A DNA stretch of 64,000 nt from Anthonomus grandis grandis. Taxonomy: Eukaryota > Arthropoda > Insecta > Coleoptera > Curculionidae. Positions within the stretch are counted from its first letter, which is position 1. Each line of letters opens with the position of its first letter. The position numbers and the translations under genes were made by a program. The notes beneath the pieces were generated by a model. The model saw only the letters and a list, made by a program, of their open reading frames with translations, was not told the origin of the DNA and made no database searches. Of this stretch, positions 34,244 to 44,015 are shown in pieces. The DNA is taken from contig NC_065546.1 in assembly GCF_022605725.1 (NCBI RefSeq), positions 48,418,227 to 48,482,226 on the forward strand, in the 5' to 3' direction.

Positions 34244-34780
34244 TTATTTTGCTGCCAGCCTAAAACTTTCCAGTTATGTAGCTTTTTTATGACGTTAGCC
34301 ACTTCGTTAACTAAAAACGGTAAAATTCTATTTGAATAAATGTTTTGAGATACTTTGCTTGTTTTTTATCTAGCCATCCAGTGTCGAGGTTGCATTCACT
34401 AGGTGTTTCACTAGTCCTCAATGTTCTCTTTAGCGGAATAGCGCGGATTTAGAGCAGTGTTATTGAGCTTTCGACAAAGTTGCTTCTCTGAGAGTTCAAA
34501 AAGTGAATTATTTTGTTTTTTTATTACTTTATACCTTTTAAAGCGACCTGAAAAAATAGATAACTTCTGTTTAAGGGTGTCTAGACATTGTTTCGGAATA
34601 CAGTTTTCTGGGTCCTGCTATGTATGTTGTTGGGTTCAACGCATTATTTTCTCTATTCTTTCTTGTACTTTTCTAGTTATGATACTTCCGATCTATTCCT
34701 TTAGCCGGGCAATCTCTTTCCTAATATTTTCCTAATTTCTTTCCTGATCTTTTGTAGTAGTCTCCTTTCCCATGGCGGTG
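34244..34780 (-). pseudogene. R2/NeSL-like LINE, upstream half, minus strand
   Basis: Read downward from 34780: PPWERRLLQKIRKEIRKIL (basic helical start of the connector), then LDTLKQKLSIFSGRFKRYKV and NSLFELSEKQLCRKLN, matching the family pattern GRxxRYxxxxxxxxxNxxFxxNxKxFYRxL. Close to 34250 comes VANVIKKLHNWKVLGWQQNN, matching the NWKxPGxDxIxNxWLK block that precedes RT. The next expected residues are absent and the chain resumes at LTLSKDC beyond the inserted LINE (32811). The plus-strand ORF at 34457-34735 is an antisense shadow of this pseudogene. Confidence 0.65.
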
Positions 34781-35224
34781 TTGGTCTTTCATTACTTTGT
34801 AATACTTTGCTGATTATTATCTTTAATCCCAAAGTTTTAATATTAGATTATTAGATAAAGCTGCTTAAGTGTTGTAATTGGATGAATATTATCAATACAT
34901 CATTAATAATAATATTAATGTTATTATTATTATTTTTAATATTAGTTTTGTATTTGCTGAATGGAAAATATTGAAAATATTAAAATTTTACTTTGCATAT
35001 TCTCAAATTACGTTTTTATCGTTGCATTTTTATCAATAAATTCACTTTTAAGGTTGACTAATACAAAGGTCAAAGTTATATAATATATTCCTAAAATTGC
35101 CAAACTTTTCCATCCGTGCTTCAATATCTCATAATAAAGACTAAAGTTTAATGGTTGTTTTAAATAGAATCGGGTTCACAGCCATTCCAAAAATTAAATC
35201 ATTTTCAAAATTGATTTAATTACA
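34781..35224. other. AT-rich DNA with ATT-rich simple sequence
   Basis: Contains AATAAT/ATTATT simple-sequence stretches at about 34900-34960. No gene is recognised. Confidence 0.5.
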
Positions 35225-35560
35225 AACGCCTCGGGCTCGAACCAAGCAATAATCTAGAACGAATAATCTTCGATCTCTACAATATCGAAAATCTCTGTTT
35301 CTGATACGAGGAGAGCGAATTACGAGTGATGGCGCAAGCGGTTAAATACAGCAGGGCGTTGCAAACTGGCTGGATGGCCGTTAATCTATATTCCGATTTC
35401 TGCCATCTCCAGCGAATTTACAGACCCTTAATCAAACAGCACCTTTGTATAACTTCTCGTTTCTTTCCGGAACTTGGCCTCATATATCAAATTTGAAAGA
35501 ATGTGTCTCGCAAACTTGATAATAGTTGGTTAGCATCGGGAAGAAAGTTTTATTGCCCTT
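35225..35560. other. Locally less AT-rich island, possible conserved element or exon
   Basis: About 330 bp with visibly higher G+C than either flank and no transposon motif. It includes the 55-residue plus-strand ORF listed next. It could be a conserved regulatory element, a small exon, or a fragment of an unrecognised element. Confidence 0.35.
35329..35496 (+). CDS. Small ORF of 55 codons, unknown
   Basis: Starts at ATG (MAQAVKYSRALQTGW), runs in relatively GC-rich codons and ends ELGLIYQI at a TGA. The frame is closed by a TGA 24 bases before the ATG. No family is recognised, and there is no signal peptide or obvious domain. It is listed because codon composition and local base content differ from the surrounding AT-rich DNA. 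It may be chance. Confidence 0.22.
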   Translation: MAQAVKYSRALQTGWMAVNLYSDFCHLQRIYRPLIKQHLCITSRFFPELGLIYQI

Positions 35561-35641
35561 TTTTTGTATTCGTTTTTATATTTATATTAGTTATGTGTGT
35601 CGTCAAATAGTTATATCTGGGCTACAGGAAAAAGCAGATAA

Positions 35642-36142
35642 TTGCTTAAAGTAACATTAAAATACACTATAATATTGCACATTAAAATAAATACTCAGGA
35701 TCTTGATAACATAGACACAGAGTGGGCTAAAAGACTAGGGAGGTTGCCGAGATTTCTGCGTTTCTCGGATAAGCAGAAAATTCTGAAAAACGTTTATAAA
35801 CTTAAGGGAACCGATATAGCTATTTTCAATGATTTAACGTCTCAACAACAAGAACAAAATATCATCTATAAAAAAGCAAAAAATAAAGGTTATTTGGCTA
35901 AAATAATAAAAAATAAATTAATGGTAAATGAGGAAAGTTTTGACGTGGCTGATTTATTAAAAGCAGATAAAGTTACCTTTCCAGAATTACTTAGATTTAT
36001 AGTAATCATACTCTCAAAGCCTCCAAAATTGTTACCAGAACTATCGCTGCAAGAAAGAATTCCTCTTCAAGTTCAATCTTCAAATGAACAATTTCTTAAA
36101 AATATGTCCTGCGAACTTTCCTATTGTGATTTTAATGTATAG
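35642..36142 (+). pseudogene. LINE ORF1 C-terminal domain
   Basis: An uninterrupted frame with no in-frame ATG at its beginning (the first codon after the upstream stop is TTG). AKRLGRLPRFLRFSDKQKIL, KNVYKLKGTDIAIFNDLTSQ and KKAKNKGYLAKIIKNKLMVN match the RRM-like C-terminal half of insect LINE ORF1 proteins (pattern R(I/L)G...RP(I/L)xVxF...K...L...I.(I/F)NDLT). These are RNA-binding proteins of the retrotransposition particle. An unconserved tail of ~60 residues ends CELSYCDFNV. ORF2 remnants of the same element follow, so this is the front end of one LINE copy. Confidence 0.7.
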
Positions 36143-36289
36143 TGATATTTGATGTGATTTTATTGCATAATATTTTCCTCTTATTGGACTTTTTAAACGT
36201 TTGTGGTTCTATATTTTTCGTGTTATTGTAAAATATCAAAAGTTTTAACTTAAATGTATTTTGTGAGAAGAAGAAGGCATTGCTAGATG

Positions 36290-36812
36290 ATCGTATAATG
36301 CATCAATTCAAAGTTCTTCACTCAAATGTGCATTCTGTTTCGACGGGCTTTAATGAATTATGAGATATGTTTAGCGGAGGTGAGTTCGATATTTTTGCAG
36401 TTACGAAAACTTGTCTAAATTTAAAAAAACTTTCACTCAAATGGTTTCTTTACTTAATTATATATTTTATAAGCTGGACCGTAAGAAAAGGAGGGTGTAT
36501 GAATATGCAGGTGATACCCAACTTTACCTTTCATTTTTTCGTGAAGATTCATTTAATGCTACAAGGCATAATAACTATAATTTTTCAATTATTTCTGAAG
36601 TATCAAGCGCTAATAAACTATTTCTTAATCAAAACTTATAGTTTTTGGATCTGGTGAACCAAGTGATTTTGAAATTAAAAACATGACATTAACGCCTTCT
36701 GTATGTGAAAAAAATAGGGATATAGGAAACTAAAATTTGAAAGTCATGTATCTAAATTACTTCAAGGAGCTTATAGTAAATTGCTTATAGTCTTGTATAT
36801 ACATAAGGGTAT
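36290..36812 (+). pseudogene. LINE ORF2, endonuclease start fused to RT end by deletion
   Basis: QFKVLHSNVHSVSTGFNEL (36305-36362), then FDIFAVTKTCLNL (36386-36424), is the N-terminal strand set of the LINE endonuclease (normally NIRS ... DIIxxTETWL). Within ~70 bp the sequence jumps to YEYAGDTQLYLSFFREDSFN (36495-36555), where AGDTQLY stands for the RT YADDTQLY box. EVSSANKLFLNQNL and SGEPSDFEIKNMTLTPSVCE follow in shifted frames. Most of the nuclease and RT are deleted. Confidence 0.65.
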
Positions 36813-38024
36813 TCTTTTAACTGTAGTTTTGTAATTTGTTTACATGTAAATTTTTAAAAAATGCTACAAGATAATTTATCAAAACAAATATGATTAAAAC
36901 CGTTCTAGTTATCAAACTAGCCACTTCATAGGCGTTAGACATTCTCGCAGTTTTTGCTTTAGAAAGGTCAACCCTAATCTGGGCAGAGGTGCCGAGACAC
37001 TGCTGAAAATAAATAATTAATACCTTGATATCGTTTTGAACTTTTGATAAAATATTAATATTACCTATGGATTATTAAGATATAATTCGGTACCGAACCA
37101 CTAAGAGCTCCTATTATAGAGTTAGTGTTAGGTTTTGTGTTTTTAACTAAAGTATTTTTCTGTGTTTTCCGCATTACTATTTGATTCGATCCTTGTTGCG
37201 AATTTTTATTATATTTAATATTTGCATTGAGATCATTGGTGAACAAAGTCTTCCTAGCCGTAATTCTTTCAAGGACCCGACTTTTTGTGCACTGACTAGA
37301 AGATCTAAAAGGGGCAAACCAAGTAATACAGTTTTCTTTTCGAGATTTGTGAATGGTTAAACTTACTTAAAAGTCTGTTTTATTTGCGGTAATTATTTTA
37401 GGGTAGCGTAAATAATTTGTATGTTCGTCTAGAATTTTGACGTCATACAAATAGCACATGAATCAAGGTTCAACTTTTGCTTATTTATATCCATTATATT
37501 ATCCATTCATTTATTACTGCCCATGCCTATGTTCTGCATTGCCCATGCTGATATTTCGCCACAAAATTGGACTTTAATGAGAAAAATAATTTAGAAGTGG
37601 ATTGTTTAATATTCGTTATTTTTTTTAATCTTTACTACTTTGTTTCTTTTTTAGGGTTCTTAACGTGTTCTGCCCTCGAAATATCTACTAAGTTTCACGA
37701 ATTTCCTTTAGTTTCTTTTGTTTACTTCCTGTCCTTCTTAGTTGTTTGCTAAATCTAAGCTATAAGTTACTTGGCATAGAAAGCTGTTACTAACACCTCA
37801 ATCTTCGGCTGATAGCATCTTCAAGACTTCACCGTGGATTTCCTATTATGTCGAGAGGTATAAGAATCAACAAGGAATAATACAAGTCCATTCTAATTCT
37901 ATTATAGTTGTATTGGTTGTTACTTTCACATTTTATCCAAAAACAAGCTGCTATTATAGTATATCAACCTACTAGTTTTTTAAAGAGTTAAAATTCTCTT
38001 AATTTCATAAAAGCTTTACTATCT
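36813..38024. other. AT-rich DNA with a possible two-exon minus-strand remnant
   Basis: On the minus strand an open frame (about 37246-37063: FTNDLNANIKYNKNSQQGSN) ends at a donor-like AG/GTAATATT. About 60 bp lower is an acceptor-like TTATTTTCAG, followed by sequence readable as QIRVDLSKAKTARMSNAYEV in one frame. The size fits a short insect intron, but the splice phase does not select that frame and no family is recognised. The rest (37300-38024) shows nothing. Confidence 0.25.
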
Positions 38025-38037
38025 AATTTAACCGTAG
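38025..38037. repeat. 13 bp target-site duplication, left of SINE
   Basis: AATTTAACCGTAG, repeated exactly at 38205-38217. Length and perfection fit LINE-mediated (target-primed) insertion. Confidence 0.9.
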
Positions 38038-38204
38038 CCGACCCCGGTAGCACCGTGGGCAAAGTGTTCAAATTACAAAAACAAAACACTCGTGGTTCGG
38101 AACCCACGTTAAACTGTAGGTCCATAATAAACAACAAGATTGGGCGGCCGTCGAAATACGATGCGAGTCCATTGTAAATGAGGAAGAAGAAGAAGAAGAA
38201 GAAG
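38038..38204 (+). mobile_element. tRNA-derived SINE with (GAA)n tail
   Basis: A ~167 bp unit flanked by perfect 13 bp direct repeats. It contains an A-box-like TGGGCAAAGTG (38055-38066 region) and a B-box GGTTCGGAACCC (~38094-38105), spaced about as in tRNA genes. It therefore carries an internal RNA polymerase III promoter of tRNA type. A tRNA-unrelated body (GGCGGCCGTCGAAATACGAT) follows, then a (GAA)n/(AGA)n tail at 38181-38204. It encodes no protein and would depend on a partner LINE for mobility. The perfect duplication suggests recent insertion. I do not recognise the family. The GC-rich body contrasts with the AT-rich surroundings. Confidence 0.85.
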
Positions 38205-38217
38205 AATTTAACCGTAG
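38205..38217. repeat. 13 bp target-site duplication, right of SINE
   Basis: Exact copy of 38025-38037, immediately after the GAA tail. Confidence 0.9.
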
Positions 38218-38377
38218 ATCTGTTCAGGTTAAAGAAAATAGAAATGCTGTATTCTTAGCTATGTAAATAGCCCTACTGTTTACAGTTTATTTTATCATAA
38301 TAATCCATGGTACGTGAATACCTGGTACTTATCCCCTTCCGCAGAAAGTTCATAGGTTTTTCCAGGTTCTAGAATAA

Positions 38378-38960
38378 TAATTACTGATTACTGATTACTA
38401 ATTTATTTGGTCATTTGATACTACATATACAATAGAATAAGGCAAGTCAGGAGAAAGAAACTGATAATCCTAATTAACTTATTTAAAAGAGTAAAACTAA
38501 AAAAAACCTAATTACATACATCTAAAACTTAGAAACTATAATAACCACAAAAGTACCAACAAACAGTACAAAGTATAGACACTGACTAGGTAGGAGTGAC
38601 TTACAGCATGTTGCTAAATTCGTTGTTATCATAGACGACAGAACTTATTATAAGCCGTTTTAGTCTATTTTTAAATATGTTGAAGTTATCTACTCGTTTT
38701 AACGAAGCAGGCCGTTGATTAAATAAGCTAATTCCTTCATAAAAGGAAAAAAGGGTCTTTTTAAAATAAACAAAGTTAAATTTGGCAAATAAAGAGCATC
38801 CTTACATCTTACATTATAATTATTAAAATCGCTTACACACGTGGCTAAATGTACCAAGCACAAAGCCAAAAAACGAAAAAAAAAATCACATACTTTGGAG
38901 AAATATTCTTGATTTTTAAATATGTATAACAATAATTTAAATATATAAATTCCGGGCATT
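38378..38960 (-). pseudogene. 3' end of a CR1-like LINE, minus strand
   Basis: The minus-strand frame from ~38950 reads GIYIFKLLLYIFKNQEYFSK, SDFNNYNVRCKDALYLP and FPFMKELAYLINGLLR. After a stop/shift near 38699 it continues KRVDNFNIFKNRLKRLIISS and YDNNEFSNML. This is the C-terminal region of CR1/Daphne-type ORF2 (pattern HxYxTRxKDxLxxPxxRL ... YNxLP ... FKxxLKxxL ... Y(S/T)xxEF). Below the ORF is a ~200 bp 3'UTR ending in tandem ATTACTG units (38380-38400). A terminal short tandem repeat is a hallmark of CR1-type LINEs. The copy is strongly 5'-truncated. Confidence 0.72.
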
Positions 38961-41035
38961 ATTTATTAAATGTTTAATTAATTAACTTTAATTATTAATT
39001 GGTTAATAGGCATATTTTTAAATGTTTTAGATTAATATTAACACTTAATTAATTACCTTGTACCCATAGAACTACACTTTATTAATTGATTGCCATTAAT
39101 TGACTTTATTTTTATTGAAGGTCTGTAGTGATGCATTTGAGCTTAGTACACACATGCTCAAAATCTAGGGATATTAAATTATTTTAATTATAAAGTGGTT
39201 TTAAAGTTTTAGTTTAATTATTTTTTGTAACTATTATAAGCGGAGATACTTCAATAACAATCTATATATAACGTGACATCAACATTTTAATTTTCGTAAG
39301 AAAAAATAAAATTTATTTACAATATGCAAAACAACAAAAAAATTGAAGTGAAAATTTTACAAAAAAATTAACAAAAAAAATTAATATGAATGTGGTCTCC
39401 TCGTGCAATAATTGTAGCTCTACAACGTCTTTCTATGAATTAAGTTCTCCAGATCTTCTTAGGGAATTACTATCCAATACTGTTGAAGAGCCTGAAACAG
39501 GTTATGTCGGTTTTGGAACTAATTTTGGCCCTGAAGAACTCTTCTTGGCACGTTTCAAGTAGATCTTTAAACATGTATAAAAGATATTTGGGATATTTTT
39601 TGATGTTTGTGAAATATTAGGCATCCTGCAATTTCTGCATATGGTGTATACATTTAAGGTCTTTTGATGTTATAGCAACATAAAAAAAAACGTTCTTTGT
39701 CGCTATATCAATAACTAGGAATTATCAAAATATTGATTTCCTTTAAAATAAACCATTTATCACGGCTGTGAAGTTATTTTGATTGTCACACACCTTCTGC
39801 TCAATACTATTCAACGAATTTTTTCAGTTATAATTTATAAAAAAAAATTGCATTTATTTGTGTATCAGAGACTACATTGACATAACAACTGACTAGATGG
39901 TTTAATAGTGTATACAAAATATTTTTATTAAGAGTTGCATGGTAGCATATCTGAACAACAAATAATTAATGATCTTTAGGAACAAATGGGCTAATATATG
40001 TGACTAAAAGAAGTGTCTGCAAACATTTTTTAAACTGTACCTAAAACATCTTCTGCAAAGCATCTTTTCTTAGATGAAAATCTCCAAGTGCTAAGGTTTT
40101 GCTCTTTGATATGTTTGAAATTTCATCTTTCTTAAAAAATATTTAATTTTGAAGCTTTCCTGGCTTCGCTAATAATTAATTATTATTTCTGGGTACACGA
40201 TTTTATAGAGTTAACATTTTTCAGTTCTAACAATTTCCATTAAAAATTAAGTAGCCTCTCATCTAAGTATTAAATAACCTTCTTTACGCTAAAAAGTTAG
40301 TATTCTGTCAAGAACCATAAACCATGTCTAATTTTCCTCTATTCAGACGATTAATCTACTTGCTATTGCTTATGCTTCTTCTCAAATTATAGAAGTCTGC
40401 GGTCGCTAATTCGTTAACCATCTTACTTTGGTATAGCAACGGTATACATACAGTAATTAAAGAATGGCATATTAAAAGTCCTACATCTTTAACATCATAA
40501 AAATAATTAAACCAAATATTTTTAAAACACTTCGTTTTGCTTTTACAACCTAGCTAGTTAAAGAAAAAAAATGGAATTTAATTCTAGCACAGTCTTCCAA
40601 AAAACAAATTCAATCCATATTATCACTGGAACACACTTAAAGTTTTATTCGCCAATTATACCCTAGCGAGCTGCAACGAGTTGATGCAATCGCTACTGTT
40701 TACGCTATGGCGAATTAAAGTGCTCTTTTTGACGAGTTTTATACGGAAGCAGCTTTTTTTACATAGACGATAAAGTAAATCAGTAGATTTTTATTAAAAA
40801 TTACAATTAGGTACCCAAAATGAGATTGCCAGATTATCTTTTAAAGCCCAAAAATGTAGGTAACGTAATAGGGAGAGTATAAAATTATTTGCTATAGGTT
40901 AGCCTAAAGGAAGCTTAAGTCAACTTGATCCTGGAAAGGGATGGTAAAATGCAAAAACATTTTGAAGTGATGCCATAGTTAAATGGTAGAGATGCTGACA
41001 ATAATTTATATGGAGTTATAATATCATTTTTTTTT
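38961..41035. other. AT-rich DNA with one Tc1-like fragment
   Basis: Apart from 39384-39505 no coding motif is supportable. 38960-39070 is extremely AT-rich with many TTAATTAA-like palindromes. A slightly more complex patch lies at 40660-40740. Confidence 0.45.
39384..39505 (-). pseudogene. C-terminal fragment of a Tc1/mariner-type transposase
   Basis: On the minus strand NLFQALQQYWIVIP, then KKIWRT and ERRCRATIIARGDHIH match the conserved C-terminus of Tc1-like transposases (pattern aLxxxWxxIPxxxIxxLIxSMPRRCxAxIxARGGHTxY). The equivalent segment of the Tc1 element at 62.35 kb reads NNRCRAVINQRGGHTLY. The catalytic domain upstream is not recognisable. Frameshifts separate the blocks. Confidence 0.5.
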
Positions 41036-42250
41036 ATATAAGCATTCTGGGTGTCTTATAGACACATTCAGAATTCTAAACTCTACACAAATATATTTTT
41101 TGAATGACTGCGCCAACACCTAGAAAACAACAAGCTATTCTCACAAGAAGAAAAAAGATGGGTTAGTAAGACAGACGGATGCAAATATTATTCGCTCACC
41201 AATAAATTGTTACAAAAAAACTACAAGGAAGTGAATAATCCTATGATACTCATTTTCTTAATCGATAAAAGCCATGCTGTTATTTGATAGAGGATCCTAA
41301 AAGCAACATGTAATGTACCAAGGAGATCCTCGGGTCCACTATTATTTTATGTGGCACTGTTTCTCGTCAGTTCCATTCTGAACAGATCAAATACAAAATA
41401 CCACACGCAAAATACACATAAACAATCATCACTAAACAGTGATAAGAACAACATGGAAATTGGAATTCACAAATGTGCAAAATTTGTTTACTAAAGGAGT
41501 CATTTATATGACAAGAAGAATATGGTGATTATAAATACCTTGGAATAGATGAAAATGACAACACAATAAAAACCAAAGTAAGATAAACATACTTTCGTAG
41601 GACAAGAGAGATCCTTAAAACTAAGCTGAACGCCAAGATAAGGACACAAAATCAATGACGATTTATACCACAACAGTGAAACAGCAGAAAGCCGTAACTC
41701 AAATAAGTAGTAACCAATGTAAATTGGTGCAATGTCTGAATCAGCACAGGAATTATGGCAAGATTAAAAACAAAAGTTCAAACCACTACATACCAGCTTG
41801 CCAAAGAGCTATCTAAAGACAGAAACAGGGGCATTGATAACAGCGTACCCAAATCAAGTGACACGCAATAGATTATATGAAGTAATATACAACTGAAAGA
41901 AAGAAATAAACTATATGAAGACAAAAATAATGATACATACTCTGTTTCAATCTTGCCAAAAAAGAGAATACCTGAACTAGCATAACATATATTGGCGTCG
42001 TCGTTCGTCGTTGGACAAATTAGAGTCAAACAGCAAAAAATTATAATAGCATATACTTCACTAACCTCGAATTTTCTGTGATGAACTGTGTCAATGTTGA
42101 AAAATGCCAAGTTTGAAACGTTTGTAATTTGACCTTTACTTTGAGGTCATACATACTAATTGTTCTAACTGTTGATTGATTATTTTTGCACATTGTTTTC
42201 TTTTTTTTCTATACCACTTAATATGACTTTAATGTGCATTTTAATTAAAT
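41036..42250 (+). pseudogene. Second R2/NeSL-like LINE remnant, plus strand
   Basis: LRQHLENNKLFSQEEKRWVS then KTDGCKYYSLTNKLL (41108-41215) corresponds to HLExNxLLxxEQKGC...GCKDQLLINK. GPLLFYVALFLVSSILNRSN (41333-41390) matches SPLLFCxALxPLSxxLN. MEIGIHKCAKFV (~41455-41490) matches MxFGxDKCAK, and DYKYLGIDENDNTIKTKV then YFRRTREILKTKLNAK (41531-41637) match the YKYLGI...RRxxxILKTxLN block. Both RT catalytic Asp boxes are lost: DYKKAFDSVPH is not found and YMDD is deleted. It is the same lineage as the minus-strand LINE at 31.9-34.8 kb. A 3'UTR ending AATTAAATAAATAAAA near 42250 is possible. Confidence 0.65.
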
Positions 42251-43740
42251 AAATAAAAACGATTAATAAATAACACAATAGCAGATACCTTCACTGGAAC
42301 ATCTGTCATAATGCACCATAGATTTAAGCGAGAAATGTTACCAGCATAACTCCTTCATTAAGCATCCTGTAATTAATATTGCCGAAGTTATCAATATATC
42401 GAACATCCAGATTCACTTCAGTTCGATAAAATATAGTTACATGGAAAATGGTAAAAATTTTAGGCAAGCTTAATATAAAAAAATAATAGATGTATAAATA
42501 ACAACAAAATAAGACATAAATCTTTAGCTAATAAAAATAAAACACGCCTGAGGGTTTAAAGGTAAAAGTTAATCATTGCTCCCAAGAAAGTGCCACTCAA
42601 GAGAAGGCCTTAAACTTTATTTTAAATATCTACATTTTTTAATCGTTTTTTTGTAAGAACTGCTGTATAACCACATTTCATCCGTATGCAGATTATACTG
42701 GTTTTACATCCATTTACTTTGATTTAAATATATTATAATTTGCATTGCATTGTCTATAGAGAATTTTCCAATAAATCACTGATGATTAGTTAATATTTTG
42801 CCAAAAATGGACACAACCCTGGTATTCCTTTTTTTAAAATTAACAACTTTAATTATTTATAATATCTATGCAACGTATGCAACGTTGCAATCCTGCAGGA
42901 AGGACCCGACTTCATGTGAATGGATACAGATACGGCACACGTATAGATCGATTAGAAAAGAGGAACTGTCAAACAGTGATAAATGCAGATATATACAATT
43001 ATTAAATAAAGTTACTTAAATACTTAAATACTAAATTGCTCTAGAGGGTTTGTTATTCAGCTAACAATATTTCTTTATACTTACTTGCGAATTTGCTTAA
43101 GTCTTAATGTTTTCTGAAAGATCGCAGAATTCAATAGCTACGAAAGTAAATGTGTCTAGGAATTACAAACCTATGCTTGTAAATTTCTTGTTCTTTGTCC
43201 ACTTAAAATTCCAGATATTTTTTGACTTAGATAACAAGGCTTTCCTGTTTTACCAACTTTATGAACGAAGGCCATGTTGTGTTTTCTACGACTGATCATC
43301 TTGAAGATTCTTTTACTTAGATAAAGAATAATGTAATGCAATTAAGGTATTTTAGACGCAAATCTTAAATAAAACAGGTCTTTTGAACTTTCGGTATTAT
43401 TTTTTTGAATACATCATGTATGTCTATTTATAATTCGTTTCACAAAATTTTCACATTTTTATCGACAAAGCATGGATTATATCATATATATTAGATTGAT
43501 TAATCAAGGTAGTTTTAAGGATAGGTAAAAAAAAACTGAGATTTTAACGAATATTAGCGTAAAGTAAATGTTTTTCATTAACTTTTGCACTAGTTGTGAT
43601 CCTAATTCCCCCTATCAAGTCTAGTAGCAAAAAAAAAATGACTTTTAGTTTCTTACTTAAGGTTCAAGTTTTTTTTAAATTCAGTTTATCATAAAAAACT
43701 TAGTTACTGAGGTAACTGGATGAACATATTAGCACTGAAA
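42251..43740. other. AT-rich DNA with one small candidate ORF
   Basis: Contains the 70-codon ORF listed next. The open frame at 43107-43295 has no recognisable motif. No transposon feature is seen. Confidence 0.45.
42807..43019 (+). CDS. Candidate small secreted protein, 70 residues, unknown
   Basis: The ATG lies in a good context (CCAAAAATGG). The N-terminus MDTTLVFLFLKLTTLIIYNI is strongly hydrophobic and could be a signal peptide or signal anchor. The rest is polar, with cysteines in SCRKDPTSCEW and DKCRYIQL and basic residues (HTYRSIRKEE). It ends LLNKVT, and the stop directly follows an AATAAA (TTAAATAAAG), a possible polyadenylation signal. No family is recognised. An alternative reading is an exon starting at the acceptor-like ATCCTGCAG at ~42898. 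In AT-rich DNA hydrophobic ORFs arise by chance, so support is weak. Confidence 0.25.
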   Translation: MDTTLVFLFLKLTTLIIYNIYATYATLQSCRKDPTSCEWIQIRHTYRSIRKEELSNSDKCRYIQLLNKVT

Positions 43741-43744
43741 TATC

Positions 43745-44015
43745 ACATTGAAACTCAACGATATGAGTTTTACTCAAATTTAAGCAGAGCTGATTAGCTT
43801 TGAACCATTCTTTAACAAGTCTCAAACCACTTAATATAATCTCTTCAAGTTTTGCCAGATCATTGTTTTTTAAGAATATTGAGGTGTCATTATCAAAAAA
43901 GATGAAAAGTCCAGATGTCTTAAGAGAGACAAGGTCACCGACCTAAAGCAAAGTTAGGATTGGACCCAAAACAGAGCTCAGCGTATGATGGTTTCTTGAG
44001 AAAAAATTAAATAAG
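43745..44015 (-). pseudogene. LINE reverse transcriptase fragment, minus strand
   Basis: From ~44000 downward: SSVLGPILTLL (the PQGSVLGPxLFLxY block, first part lost), then GDLVSLKTSGLFIFFDNDTS (FADDTS box with Ala-Asp altered to Asp-Asn). LKNNDLAKLEEIILSGLRLV and KEWFKANQLCLNLSKTHIVE follow, the latter matching WFxxNxLxLNxxKTxxixF. No other part of the element is recognisable on either side. Jockey-like by motif spacing. Confidence 0.7.

Noticed and set aside
34457..34735. 92-codon plus-strand ORF
   Set aside because: Antisense to the connector region (GRFKRYK) of the minus-strand LINE, which explains the open frame.
38038..38204. Functional tRNA gene
   Set aside because: A and B boxes are present, but the sequence cannot fold as a full cloverleaf by eye and it has a GAA tail and target-site duplications, so it is a SINE.
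41778..42110. 110-codon minus-strand ORF with hydrophobic stretches
   Set aside because: Lies opposite the decayed R2/NeSL-like LINE and shows no known motif; hydrophobic runs are expected from antisense A-rich sequence.
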